A stretch of 45,066 nt of DNA from a virus. Shown here one piece after another: positions 32,802 through 39,664 of this stretch. Positions within the stretch are counted from its first letter, which is position 1; each line of letters begins with the position of its first letter. The position numbers and the translations under genes are program-made. Below the pieces are notes generated by a model that had not been told where the DNA came from, searched no databases, and worked only from the letters and a program-made list of their open reading frames with translations. The stretch covers positions 1-45,066 of the IMG/VR virus record IMGVR_UViG_3300036792_000071. One strand, given 5' to 3'.

Positions 32802-33028
32802 TTGGACACTTCCAGCTCGTTAGGTACCCAAATGCGGCGCCTCATAGCAATCATGCGAATCCTGTTTGCGTAGCAGATTATGTACCCACTGTTGTCAATT
32901 TCAGAGACGTGCTTCCATCCACTCTCTGTTAGAACGGCGGGAGGACAATCGGAGCTGACATGCGCGTTGTGGCAGGCGTAGCAGGTTTCCCTAAACATCT
33001 CTTCCAGTGCTTTTTGTGTATTCGACAT
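32798..33028 (-). CDS. Small Cys-rich hypothetical protein, 76 aa
   Basis: ATG 33028 has AGAGGCCC upstream; the open frame upstream covers the promoter. CYACHNAHVSSDCPP near the N-terminus looks like a metal site. Its TGA overlaps the recombinase start (ATGA). Confidence 0.55.
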   Translation of the reverse strand: MSNTQKALEEMFRETCYACHNAHVSSDCPPAVLTESGWKHVSEIDNSGYIICYANRIRMIAMRRRIWVPNELEVSK

Positions 33029-33069
33029 TTTATGTGGGCCTCTGTAGTCGGTACGAATGTAATGAATAC

Positions 33070-33099
33070 AGTGTACCAAGAGGGTCACGGTCTTGTCAA
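33070..33099 (-). promoter_or_regulatory. Promoter with half-operator
   Basis: TTGACA (33094-33099), 18-bp spacer, TACACT (33070-33075). Drives the recombinase pair; only a half-motif is present. Confidence 0.55.
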
Positions 33100-33114
33100 G
33101 GATATTTTGTGCAT

Positions 33115-33141
33115 GAAAAAAGCCCCCCGTTGCCGGGGGTC
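33115..33141 (-). terminator. Intrinsic terminator
   Basis: CCCCCGGCAACGGGGG hairpin on the leftward strand followed by six Ts. Ends the operon that starts at the acidic gene or further right. Confidence 0.85.
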
Positions 33142-33168
33142 ATAGGCGTTGCTCGTTGGGTAAACGTT

Positions 33169-33459
33169 CTATGCTGCGATTGTAGGGTGGTCGGCCAAAG
33201 CAGTCAACCAACCTTCGCTGACAGGGTCCCCGTCCTGCCTGAGCCAACCGAGGGCGTCCAGAGCCGCACTCAGTACGTACGGGTCTCCTTCCTCCCATTC
33301 TTCCAGAATCTCCATCTGGTTCATATCGTCGCGGATGACTTTGATTTGCGCGTGAATCGCCTCATGGTTGTCACCGAGTATGGAACTTTCTGGCACTTGA
33401 TTGTGCAGGCCGTTCAACAGGTGAAGTTCTTCTTGAATCTCGTGCCTTGTGCGGGACAA
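33169..33459 (-). CDS. Hypothetical protein, 96 aa
   Basis: TTG 33459 is preferred for AAGGAGAG seven bases upstream; the frame is open to 33516. Helical and acidic (IKVIRDDMNQMEILEEWEEGD), with ALDALGWLRQDGDPVSEGWL. No family recognised. Confidence 0.55.
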   Translation of the reverse strand: MSRTRHEIQEELHLLNGLHNQVPESSILGDNHEAIHAQIKVIRDDMNQMEILEEWEEGDPYVLSAALDALGWLRQDGDPVSEGWLTALADHPTIAA

Positions 33460-33552
33460 CGGTGGTCTCTCCTTCTCTGCTACGGAGTAATGTAAGAGTA
33501 ACGAGGGACACGACATAATCCCACGTTGGAGTTACGAAAGGGTTACGAGGGG

Positions 33553-33720
33553 TTAGTCCTCGTCGTCGTCCTCGTCTTCCTCGTCATCGTCGTCGTCGAA
33601 GAAGTCGGCATCGAGCAGGTCATCGTCGTCATCGAAGTCGTCAAGGTCTTCGTCATCGAGGTCGTCCTCGTCGTCGAGGAGCAGGCGGTCGTCATCGCGG
33701 AGTTCGCACAGGTCGCACAT
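33553..33720 (-). CDS. Extremely acidic 55-aa protein with N-terminal CxxC
   Basis: ATG 33720 has AAGGGA seven bases upstream. Of 55 residues, 30 are Asp and 7 Glu; only two are basic. The start MCDLC carries a Cys pair. Such charge is typical of DNA-mimic proteins or of flexible acidic tails that bind polymerase or basic proteins. The opposite-strand frame here is a Val-rich shadow. Function unknown. Confidence 0.65.
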   Translation of the reverse strand: MCDLCELRDDDRLLLDDEDDLDDEDLDDFDDDDDLLDADFFDDDDDEEDEDDDED

Positions 33721-33776
33721 AGGTTTCCCTTCGTAACCCTCGGTGCGCTGAGGGTCCGGTATCGGTTGGAGGGTTG

Positions 33777-34079
33777 TCAGGAGCCGCAGATGGTTTGGAC
33801 AGAGCTGCGGTTGCTCTGCGCCATGACCTCGGCGTGGACGCGGAAGGCTTCGGAGATGGCCTCGGAACGCAGGCGGCTCTCAGAGCTGCGAGGACGGTTG
33901 CTGTGACCTATGTGAATCTTGTCGCAGAAGTCACACGTGTAAGGTCTCAATTCAAAATCGGGGAACGCGTCGTTTCCGTTGGATTGGATATTGGCGACGG
34001 CTCCCCATCCTGCCTCCATCGAGGGGTAGACCTTCTTGCGTTCGCAAGTTCGGTATTTGCGATACGCTAATGGTTGCAT
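33777..34079 (-). CDS. Hypothetical zinc-like protein, 100 aa
   Basis: GGGAGGG precedes ATG 34079. The middle has YTCDFCDKIHIGHS, a likely metal site with a His/Cys mix, seen in small phage zinc proteins that handle tRNA-like names 'HIGH'-type stretches by chance. Basic N-terminus (AYRKYRTCERKKVY). Function unknown. Confidence 0.55.
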   Translation of the reverse strand: MQPLAYRKYRTCERKKVYPSMEAGWGAVANIQSNGNDAFPDFELRPYTCDFCDKIHIGHSNRPRSSESRLRSEAISEAFRVHAEVMAQSNRSSVQTICGS

Positions 34080-34103
34080 TGCGCTGGCCCTCCCTTTTGG
34101 GAA

Positions 34104-34357
34104 TTAGTGCAGGATGTGCAGAAGCACCAGAACCTTGACGACGATAGCCGCAGGGATCGACAGGTCGCCGGTGACCAGAGCCAGAACAACGGCCCAGAAG
34201 AACGGTACGGTCTGGTGAACGACATGGAGCAGGACGTAGTTGACGCAGAACCCGCCGAGGAAGATGGACACGACGAAGAACTCGATTGACCCGCGCTGGT
34301 CTGGAAGCTGTAAGAAGCATCTTGAGTGAGTGTTACCTCAATCAGAACCTTTGCCAT
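34104..34357 (-). CDS. Small membrane protein, start frame uncertain (possible -1 frameshift)
   Basis: A membrane-protein frame ends at TAA 34104-34106 with hydrophobic segments FLGGFCVNYVLLHVV, VPFFWAVVLALVTG and AAIVVKVLVLLHILH. In that frame the first start is GTG 34271 with no ribosome site. Upstream, ATG 34357 has a perfect AGGAGGT but opens the neighbouring frame (MAKVLIEVTLTQDAS), which turns into an unlikely Ser/Cys-rich run. A -1 shift near 34315 would join them, by an indel or programmed slippage. Confidence 0.45.
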
Positions 34358-34445
34358 AAAAGTGACCTCCTAGGTCTTAGTTGTGGTGCGCTGTTACTCC
34401 CTGCGTAGAGATAACCTCATCCGCGTGGTAAGGGAGTGCGCGGCC
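34358..34445 (-). promoter_or_regulatory. Hairpin in the 34358-34460 gap
   Basis: ACTCCCT and AGGGAGT pair across about 30 bases, upstream of the AGGAGGT site of the membrane gene. No gene is convincing in this gap. Confidence 0.4.
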
Positions 34446-34460
34446 CTCCTCTCTAGTGGG

Positions 34461-35507
34461 CTACTCGTCGTCCTCATCGAGGAACTTGCGGCCCGGTTTG
34501 ACTTCTACCATATCGTTGAGGGAGTCCATGATGCCGTCCAGACCGTTGAGAATCTGCGACCGCAGCTCGTCATTGGACTTGAGGGACTTGGCGCTGATGC
34601 CGTTGACCAGAGCACGGGCACGGGCGCCCTGTGCGGCCAGCTCCTTGTCGCCGGTGACGTTGCGGAGGTCCAGCGTATCGAGGAACTCGTTCAGGTTCTT
34701 GATGGCCGACTCCTTGAGAATCTTCGGCTTCCCTTCGTCGCCGGGAGCCAGACGCTCCTGCAAGTGGCCCACAAGCTTGTGCAGGGTCTCGCGCATCAGC
34801 GCGGTGATGTCCGCTGTGGCGTTGGCAATGGTCTCCTGCATCTTCTCCTTCTCTGCCTCAAAGAGCGCGGCAGAGATGTTCTTGAGAGAACCGGGGACGG
34901 TGAAGGTGGTGTACTGCCATTCGAAGGTGTACTTCTGGCGAATCTCTTCCGCCACGGGATAGTCCGACGCGTTGTAGAGGGAGCCAAGCTGCTGAGCGGC
35001 GGAATCCTGAAGGGAAGGGTAGACGGCAAGGAACTCCTCGACCAGCTTGGAGCGCTCCTCGCGGTACGACTTCATCTTCTCTTCGGCGGTTTCAATCAGG
35101 CCGATGGGCAGGAGCATGATGCCCATATCGAAGGGCAGGCAGGTGTTGTAGAGCCACTGGCGCATCTTACCGTCCGCCTTCTTGATGGCGTCCAGCTCCG
35201 GGGAGTCCAGAAGAGTTTTGGAGACCTTCAGGCGTTCCTTGTTGGCGTCCGTATCGAGTACGTCTCCGCTGACTTTGCGGGAGTTGCCCATTGCGCCAAA
35301 GCGGGTCTTGAGGAATACGGTCTTGTTGACCAGCTCCGAGGCATCGCTAACGTTCATGAGGACGCCTGTAGCGTGCTGCGTCTGCGCCGGTGTGGCGGAG
35401 AGAGGTTCCATACTGTTGAGGACGGCGTCGATGGTCGCGTCCGAGGGAATGAGGATGTCGGCGGGAATCGTGTAGCCCTGCGGGTGGGTGAAGATGGTCT
35501 CCGTCAT
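34461..35507 (-). CDS. DUF3150-like conserved protein
   Basis: A 348-residue protein with the DUF3150 pattern: TVFLKTRFGAMGNSRKVSGD near 63-82, then a long helical region (REERSKLVEEFLAVYPSL), ALFEAEKEKMQETIANAT and an acidic end FLDEDDE. In phages and plasmids such genes often accompany AAA+ ATPase genes; one lies at 37988-39553. GGAGAG precedes ATG 35507. A 5-codon ORF (35521-35504, MESYQ) ends on its start (AATGA). Confidence 0.55.
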   Translation of the reverse strand: MTETIFTHPQGYTIPADILIPSDATIDAVLNSMEPLSATPAQTQHATGVLMNVSDASELVNKTVFLKTRFGAMGNSRKVSGDVLDTDANKERLKVSKTLLDSPELDAIKKADGKMRQWLYNTCLPFDMGIMLLPIGLIETAEEKMKSYREERSKLVEEFLAVYPSLQDSAAQQLGSLYNASDYPVAEEIRQKYTFEWQYTTFTVPGSLKNISAALFEAEKEKMQETIANATADITALMRETLHKLVGHLQERLAPGDEGKPKILKESAIKNLNEFLDTLDLRNVTGDKELAAQGARARALVNGISAKSLKSNDELRSQILNGLDGIMDSLNDMVEVKPGRKFLDEDDE

Positions 35508-35520
35508 TGGTAACTCTCCA

Positions 35521-35552
35521 TAAAAAGGGTTGGCAGCACTTACGCGACTGCC
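35521..35552 (-). terminator. Hairpin of the repeated GGCAG type in the 5' leader
   Basis: GGCAG-TCGCGTAAGTG-CTGCC followed by AACCCTTTTTATGG. A near copy is at 36461-36490. Here it lies between the promoter and the gene, so it could end upstream transcription or attenuate this leader. Confidence 0.6.
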
Positions 35553-35571
35553 CTACGTTGAGTATGACTTG

Positions 35572-35600
35572 ATAGTACCGACTCCTTGCCAAATTGTCAA
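35572..35600 (-). promoter_or_regulatory. Operator-promoter of the DUF3150-like gene
   Basis: TTGACA (35595-35600), 17-bp spacer, TACTAT (35572-35577); motif TTGACAATTTGGCAA (35586-35600), with the flank TAGTTC also found at 37963, 42908 and 44680. Confidence 0.87.
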
Positions 35601-35603
35601 GAA

Positions 35604-36230
35604 CTATTTTAGATTAGTTTCGACAGCGCGAAGGAACTCGACACCGGGATAGCCAGTGATAGAAACCAGTCCATCGGCGGAGATGGTGACCTCGGCGGCT
35701 TGGACCTGCTTGAAGTCCTTGGCCGTGTAGCGGTCTGTGAACGTCACGATGTTCTGGTTCGCGGAACCGCAGAGAGGCTTCTCGGTGGTGAGCTTCTGGA
35801 CGTTGAAGCGGCCCATGACGGCGTAGTCGATACGCTCCTTGACGTGCTTCCACGTCTCTCCATCGCCCTGTAGCATCTGCCCGGCGTAGAAAGTGCGCCA
35901 GTGGCCGAACTCCAGCTCCCGTTCGGTGTATCCGGTGTACATGCCTACAGACAGCTCAGGCCGGATGTCGCGAAGGAATTGCAGGATGTCGATAAGGTCC
36001 GAGACGTGTTGCATCGGCTCTCCGCCAGAGAAGGTGACGCCCTCAATGTCGGGCAGCTCCAGCAGCCATGACTTGATGTCTTGGTTATCGACATACGATT
36101 TCCCGGTGAACTTGTGGGTCTCTGGATTGTGGCAGCCCGTGCAGGCGAGGGTACAACCTTGCAGCCACAGGACGGCACGCTTTCCGGGACCGTTGACTTC
36201 GGACGATGCGACCTTACCGTGCAGAAACAT
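35604..36230 (-). CDS. Radical SAM activase (NrdG-like)
   Basis: A 208-residue radical SAM protein with the 4Fe-4S motif C26-TLA-C30-TG-C33 and TFSGGEPMQ. It matches glycyl-radical activases such as NrdG, but the reductase in this window is class II, which needs no activase; the partner may lie outside the window or be host. ATG 36230 overlaps the upstream TGA, with GGAGGT. Confidence 0.72.
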   Translation of the reverse strand: MFLHGKVASSEVNGPGKRAVLWLQGCTLACTGCHNPETHKFTGKSYVDNQDIKSWLLELPDIEGVTFSGGEPMQHVSDLIDILQFLRDIRPELSVGMYTGYTERELEFGHWRTFYAGQMLQGDGETWKHVKERIDYAVMGRFNVQKLTTEKPLCGSANQNIVTFTDRYTAKDFKQVQAAEVTISADGLVSITGYPGVEFLRAVETNLK

Positions 36231-36406
36231 CACTCTACCTCCCTAAGCCACTCTGGTAGAAACCTACGTGGGTCTTGGTTCCCACCAGACCATCCATTAC
36301 TGCTCTGCACGAGGTATCTACCGTACTCGTCAGGAGCGCCCACGATAGTTCCATACTTCAGACCGTTGATGGTCTCCCACTCTACTTTTGTACCGATTGA
36401 AAACAT
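36230..36406 (-). CDS. Small KOW/SH3-like protein, 58 aa
   Basis: ATG 36406 has AGGAGA upstream. The pattern FSIGTKVEWETINGLKYGTIVG is a small beta barrel that often binds nucleic acid. Driven by a type-2 promoter. Confidence 0.6.
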   Translation of the reverse strand: MFSIGTKVEWETINGLKYGTIVGAPDEYGRYLVQSSNGWSGGNQDPRRFLPEWLREVE

Positions 36407-36427
36407 GACCGAATCTCCTATGTATCT

Positions 36428-36456
36428 ACAATACATATGTATTGCATACATGTCAA
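36428..36456 (-). promoter_or_regulatory. Type-2 promoter with 16-bp palindrome
   Basis: TTGACA (36451-36456), 17-bp spacer, TATTGT (36428-36433). The perfect palindrome CAATACATATGTATTG (36429-36444) covers the -10 and spacer, a likely operator. Relatives at 43613 and 44330. Confidence 0.8.
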
Positions 36457-36460
36457 GTCT

Positions 36461-36490
36461 AAAGAAAAGGGCAGCACTCACGCGACTGCC
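36461..36490 (-). terminator. GGCAG-type terminator
   Basis: GGCAG-TCGCGTGAGTG-CTGCC then CTTTTCTTT. Ends the DUF2997/DUF1257/ATPase operon before the type-2 promoter. Confidence 0.75.
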
Positions 36491-36505
36491 GTACGTGTTG
36501 GTGGG

Positions 36506-36709
36506 TCATGCGCGTACCTGTACGCCTTTCTTCTGGACATTTTTGTACTCAGGCTTCTTGCCCTGTTTCTTGACCTCGCCCAGCTTCAGGAAGACGGCCA
36601 AGTCCACGTCACATCCCTTGCCGTTGTAGCCGAACGCTTCCGCCGAGAGCTTCCCGCAGTCCGGGGAGGTGGGGTCTGTATTCAGAACGATTTCGATTGT
36701 CTTTGCCAT
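36506..36709 (-). CDS. DUF2997-like protein
   Basis: A 67-residue protein: MAKTIEIVLNTD, FGYNGKGCDVDLAVFLKLGEV, GKKPEYKN, matching the DUF2997 pattern (strand, GF-GK-C, helix, LGEV, KPEY). In bacteria this family sits beside DUF1257 and a Ycf46-type ATPase, as here. AGAGGA precedes ATG 36709. No activity is known. Confidence 0.62.
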   Translation of the reverse strand: MAKTIEIVLNTDPTSPDCGKLSAEAFGYNGKGCDVDLAVFLKLGEVKKQGKKPEYKNVQKKGVQVRA

Positions 36710-36756
36710 GTTGTCCTCTGTTCCCTTTTGGAATCTCGCGCTGCCGCCCCGTTTCC

Positions 36757-37197
36757 TTATGCCCGGAGGAACGTGTACGCGATTTGCCCGTTCTTCACTT
36801 CGCGCTTGGTAATCTTCAGCCCGGCCCTCTTGGCCTGTTTCTGCACGCCGACATCGGCAACGTTCGCCTTGACGGTGTTGAGCCACTTGGCGTCGTAGCG
36901 GGTGCTGTCATAGTCCGAGATGACGGCCTTATACTTGCCGTCCTCGCCGCGCTGAAAGCCGATGTCATTGGACATACCGCCAACCTGCGAACGGGGAATG
37001 ATGATGTCCGCCTTCATGGCCAGCTCTGCGTTGCGGGTGTGGCCGTTGCCGTCCAGCGTGCGGAAGTCTCCCATGTAGCCGACGAGGGGTTGCGGGTCTC
37101 CTACACAGTTCGTGGGGTTGAATCCCATCGCCTTGAGCGCATCGATGAGGTTATCGGCATCGGTGAACTCGGTTTGAATCTCGTTGAACGCGCTCAC
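36757..37197 (-). CDS. DUF1257 (Ycf35)-like protein
   Basis: GTG 37197 has AAGGAG eight bases upstream and overlaps the preceding TGA. The 146-residue protein fits DUF1257: an initial helix (TDADNLIDALKAMGF), GYMGDFR, AELAMKADIIIPR, SNDIGFQRGEDGKYKAVISD, helical end and REVKNGQIAYTFLR. Role unknown; paired with DUF2997 and the ATPase. The longer Gly-rich frame upstream is a shadow of the triplet-repeat gene. Confidence 0.62.
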   Translation of the reverse strand: MSAFNEIQTEFTDADNLIDALKAMGFNPTNCVGDPQPLVGYMGDFRTLDGNGHTRNAELAMKADIIIPRSQVGGMSNDIGFQRGEDGKYKAVISDYDSTRYDAKWLNTVKANVADVGVQKQAKRAGLKITKREVKNGQIAYTFLRA

Positions 37198-37928
37198 TGA
37201 ATTGTCTCCTTCTGTGCGTCTACGCACGCAAAGAACGTTGAGGCTATCTGCTTGTGCGCCGACTCCGCCGACTCCGCCGCCCACGCCGCCGACTTCGCCG
37301 CCGACTTCGCCGCCCACGCCGCCGACTCCGCCGACTTCGCCGCCGACTTCGCCGCCCACGCCGCCGACTCCGCCGCCCACGCCGCCCACGCCGCCGCCGA
37401 CTCCGCCGCCCACGCCGCCCACGCCGCCCACGCCGCCCACGCCGCCGACTCCGCCGCCGACTTCGCCGCCGACTCCGCCGCCGCCTCATCTCCGCTCTTT
37501 AGGGCAGACTTCACCTGCTCGCAAGCGTCTACAACCTGTTGCCAATAGGCTGGGGCAGGGGAGGGTTGAACGGGTCTGGCATAGTCCAGAGCTATATCGA
37601 TGATTCCTACGGTGAAAGCAATACGAACGGATTCCCATTGCTCGGAGGTAAAGGACGCCATACTGTCCGCTCGGTCAGAGAACTGCTGGAATAGCCACGG
37701 TACATCTTGAGCTGACACGCCGTCGTCCAACGTCGGCATCAGTTCAAAGACCCAAAGAGGGAACAAGCTGACGGGGCAGTCACTCACGGACTTGATAGTT
37801 CCCGGTTTTCCCCAAGCAGCGGCCAGACAGACATACTCCCTGCCATCTTCTCCCTGCCTGTGCCAAGCCTTTTGTAACGTCCGGCCTTCCGTTACCACAC
37901 TGCGGAAGTATTCAATCGGGGTGCTCAT
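37194..37928 (-). CDS. Protein with Ala-Ala-(Trp/Ser/Glu/Lys) triplet-repeat domain
   Basis: A 244-residue protein. Residues about 1-135 are a normal globular domain (YVCLAAAWGKPGTIKSVSD..FPLWVFELMPTLDD). Residues about 150-230 are tandem AAW, AAE, AAK and AAS triplets, encoded by a GCC-rich trinucleotide array (37255-37485), then a short tail. It would form a left-handed-type helix or Ala-rich coil. First gene of the DUF1257/DUF2997 operon; ATG 37928 has TAGGAGA. Confidence 0.65.
   Translation of the reverse strand: MSTPIEYFRSVVTEGRTLQKAWHRQGEDGREYVCLAAAWGKPGTIKSVSDCPVSLFPLWVFELMPTLDDGVSAQDVPWLFQQFSDRADSMASFTSEQWESVRIAFTVGIIDIALDYARPVQPSPAPAYWQQVVDACEQVKSALKSGDEAAAESAAKSAAESAAWAAWAAWAAWAAESAAAWAAWAAESAAWAAKSAAKSAESAAWAAKSAAKSAAWAAESAESAHKQIASTFFACVDAQKETIQ
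37255..37485. repeat. GC-rich trinucleotide-based tandem array
   Basis: Imperfect runs of GCCGCC with GAC, CAC or TTC interspersed, coding the Ala triplets. Every reading frame stays open across it on both strands, so several long shadow ORFs appear. Prone to copy-number slippage. Confidence 0.85.
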
Positions 37929-37948
37929 CGCTATCTCCTATGCTTCTG

Positions 37949-37977
37949 ATACTACCAAGGGTTTGCCAACTTGTCAA
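37949..37977 (-). promoter_or_regulatory. Operator-promoter of the triplet-repeat operon
   Basis: TTGACA (37972-37977), 17-bp spacer, TAGTAT (37949-37954); motif TTGACAAGTTGGCAA (37963-37977). Leader about 14 bases. Confidence 0.87.
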
Positions 37978-37987
37978 GAACTAAACG

Positions 37988-39553
37988 TTAGTCGTCCTCT
38001 TCCATATTCAGCACGCGCCCTGTGCGGGTCTCGGCCATTGCTTTGGGGGCAGCATACGAACCTGCCGCTGTCTCTGCTCCGTTGTAGTGGTATAGGCCGG
38101 GTTTGGATGCGCTGAGGTACTTGTTGTTGGACCGTGAACGCAGGTTGTGAATCAGCTCCGCGCTGGACTTGGTGACAGGAACGATGTAGCTGGCCGCTTC
38201 CGCGAGCGTGATGTTGAGCCTGTACGCCTTTTTGCAGCACGCGGCTATCTCGCGGCCCACCCATCCCTCATCCTTAGGGTTTGGCTCACTCGCCGGGATG
38301 TTCCACTTGGCCCGGTGAATCTCCCATATCCCTTGGCGCTCTGTCGCGTCTGGGGCATCGAAGAAGAAGATGTCAGAGAAGCGTGCGCGAAGCTCCGGGG
38401 ATAGTGACTCCACACTGTTGCATGTGGCAATGAGGACAGAGCGTTTGTCGCTGATGGCATCGCAGACCTTCTGTGCCTGACGCAGTTGCGCTCCGCTCTG
38501 GCCGATGATTCCGCCTTGCATACCGGGTAAGTCAAAGATGACCGTGGGACGGCTGTAGGTGTTGCCGCCGCACTTAGTAAGGAAGGACTTCGAGGTTCCG
38601 GGGATGCCGACAAAGAGAATCCCGTGTACGTCGCTATCCTGCATCCACGAGAGCATACAGCCGTGCATCTCTCCCTTGACGCCTGACATATCCGTGCCTG
38701 CGCCTGCGACGGCCTTTTCAATCTCGTCAATAAAGATGACGGCTTTAGGTGCGTCGCGCCCTTCCATGACACGGCGGAAATATTGTTTTACCTGCTCCAA
38801 ACCGCCGATGTCGTCAAGGGTTTCGGTCCCACGGTAGACACTTAGGCCGGGAGTCTGAGCGATGACTTGGCGCTTGTGCTCCCATAGTTCTTCAAGGTCC
38901 AGCGTTCCTTCGCGCTGTTCCCCGTTCTTCGTGATGTTGAGGCACATCGCCGTGCTCTGCTCCGCTGCAAAGGAGGGAACGCCGACAAGGGCATCCACTG
39001 CACGCTGCATGATGGCTTCAGACGGTGCGCTGACCTTGGCGAACTCATGGGTCTCTGTGATGCGCTTGCGAATCTCGGTCTCTGTGGGCAGAGGTTCATC
39101 CATGACCATGACATCGTTGGCCAGCTCTGCCGGGAGTGCGGCGCCCGGTGCTACAAGTAACACGAGCATGTTGGCGTTGGCCTTGTACGGGTCTCGGAGG
39201 TTCCATATACCCTGAATCACGTTCGCTTCGCGGTTGGCCCATTGCAGATGCGCGTTATCCACGTACACGGTGACCTTCTGTGTGCAAGCTTCCAGTGTGA
39301 GCAGGGCAGAGGAGAACTCGGCTGTTGCCGATGCGTCCATACCGTTGAGAATATGGCTGACCTCTTTGGTCCCAGCTTCGTTGAGGGAACGGATGCCGTG
39401 GTTCGCGTCCCACAGGAGGAACGGGTTCTCTTTGGCCTTGGCCCCTAACGCTTCACGGATGTTGTCGCGTGTGGCCTTGGCATCAAAGGTTCGGATGCAA
39501 ACCAACGGCGTAGACACCCGCTTGGCCGCTTTGAACTGTGCAATAAATTCCAT
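37988..39553 (-). CDS. Ycf46-like AAA+ ATPase with permuted motif order
   Basis: A 521-residue protein. The N-terminal half resembles the Ycf46 ATPase N-domain (CIRTFDAKATRDNI, PFLLWDANHGI, VTVYVDNAH, VLLVAPGAALPAEL). The AAA core runs in an unusual order: IFIDEIEK (273-280, Walker B-like) and its helix first, then GIPGTSKS (316-323, Walker A-like, with Ser where Gly is usual), GIIGQS, then IATCNS (sensor 1, 375-380) and PELRARF. Normal AAA+ proteins have Walker A first. It may be a remodelling ATPase for the DUF1257/DUF2997 proteins. AGGAGA precedes ATG 39553. Confidence 0.72.
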   Translation of the reverse strand: MEFIAQFKAAKRVSTPLVCIRTFDAKATRDNIREALGAKAKENPFLLWDANHGIRSLNEAGTKEVSHILNGMDASATAEFSSALLTLEACTQKVTVYVDNAHLQWANREANVIQGIWNLRDPYKANANMLVLLVAPGAALPAELANDVMVMDEPLPTETEIRKRITETHEFAKVSAPSEAIMQRAVDALVGVPSFAAEQSTAMCLNITKNGEQREGTLDLEELWEHKRQVIAQTPGLSVYRGTETLDDIGGLEQVKQYFRRVMEGRDAPKAVIFIDEIEKAVAGAGTDMSGVKGEMHGCMLSWMQDSDVHGILFVGIPGTSKSFLTKCGGNTYSRPTVIFDLPGMQGGIIGQSGAQLRQAQKVCDAISDKRSVLIATCNSVESLSPELRARFSDIFFFDAPDATERQGIWEIHRAKWNIPASEPNPKDEGWVGREIAACCKKAYRLNITLAEAASYIVPVTKSSAELIHNLRSRSNNKYLSASKPGLYHYNGAETAAGSYAAPKAMAETRTGRVLNMEEDD

Positions 39554-39596
39554 CGGTGCATCTCCTGTACTGCTCTGTTCCTGTTGCGCTGAAACT

Positions 39597-39637
39597 AAGA
39601 TACAAAACCCTTGTCAGTTTGTCAAGTCTTTTGACAA
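39597..39637 (-). promoter_or_regulatory. Operator-promoter of the ATPase gene
   Basis: TTGACA (39620-39625), 17-bp spacer, TATCTT (39597-39602); motif TTGACAAACTGACAA (39611-39625). A further TTGACAA half-site lies in opposite orientation at 39631-39637. Confidence 0.78.
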
Positions 39638-39664
39638 GTCACTGAGGAAAAAAAGGGGGAGGGG

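Noticed and set aside
33526-33906. Rightward Val/Leu/Glu-rich ORF
   Set aside because: It is the antisense shadow of the Asp-rich gene at 33553-33720; Val runs mirror Asp codons, and it runs across the start of that gene and beyond.
34074-34289. Rightward acidic ORF, 71 codons
   Set aside because: It is antisense to the membrane-protein frame at 34104-34357; no ribosome site or promoter.
37184-37603. Several Pro-, Gly-, Arg- or Ala-rich ORFs across the trinucleotide array
   Set aside because: All frames are open in this GC-rich repeat. Only the leftward 37194-37928 frame has a good ribosome site and a normal N-terminal domain.
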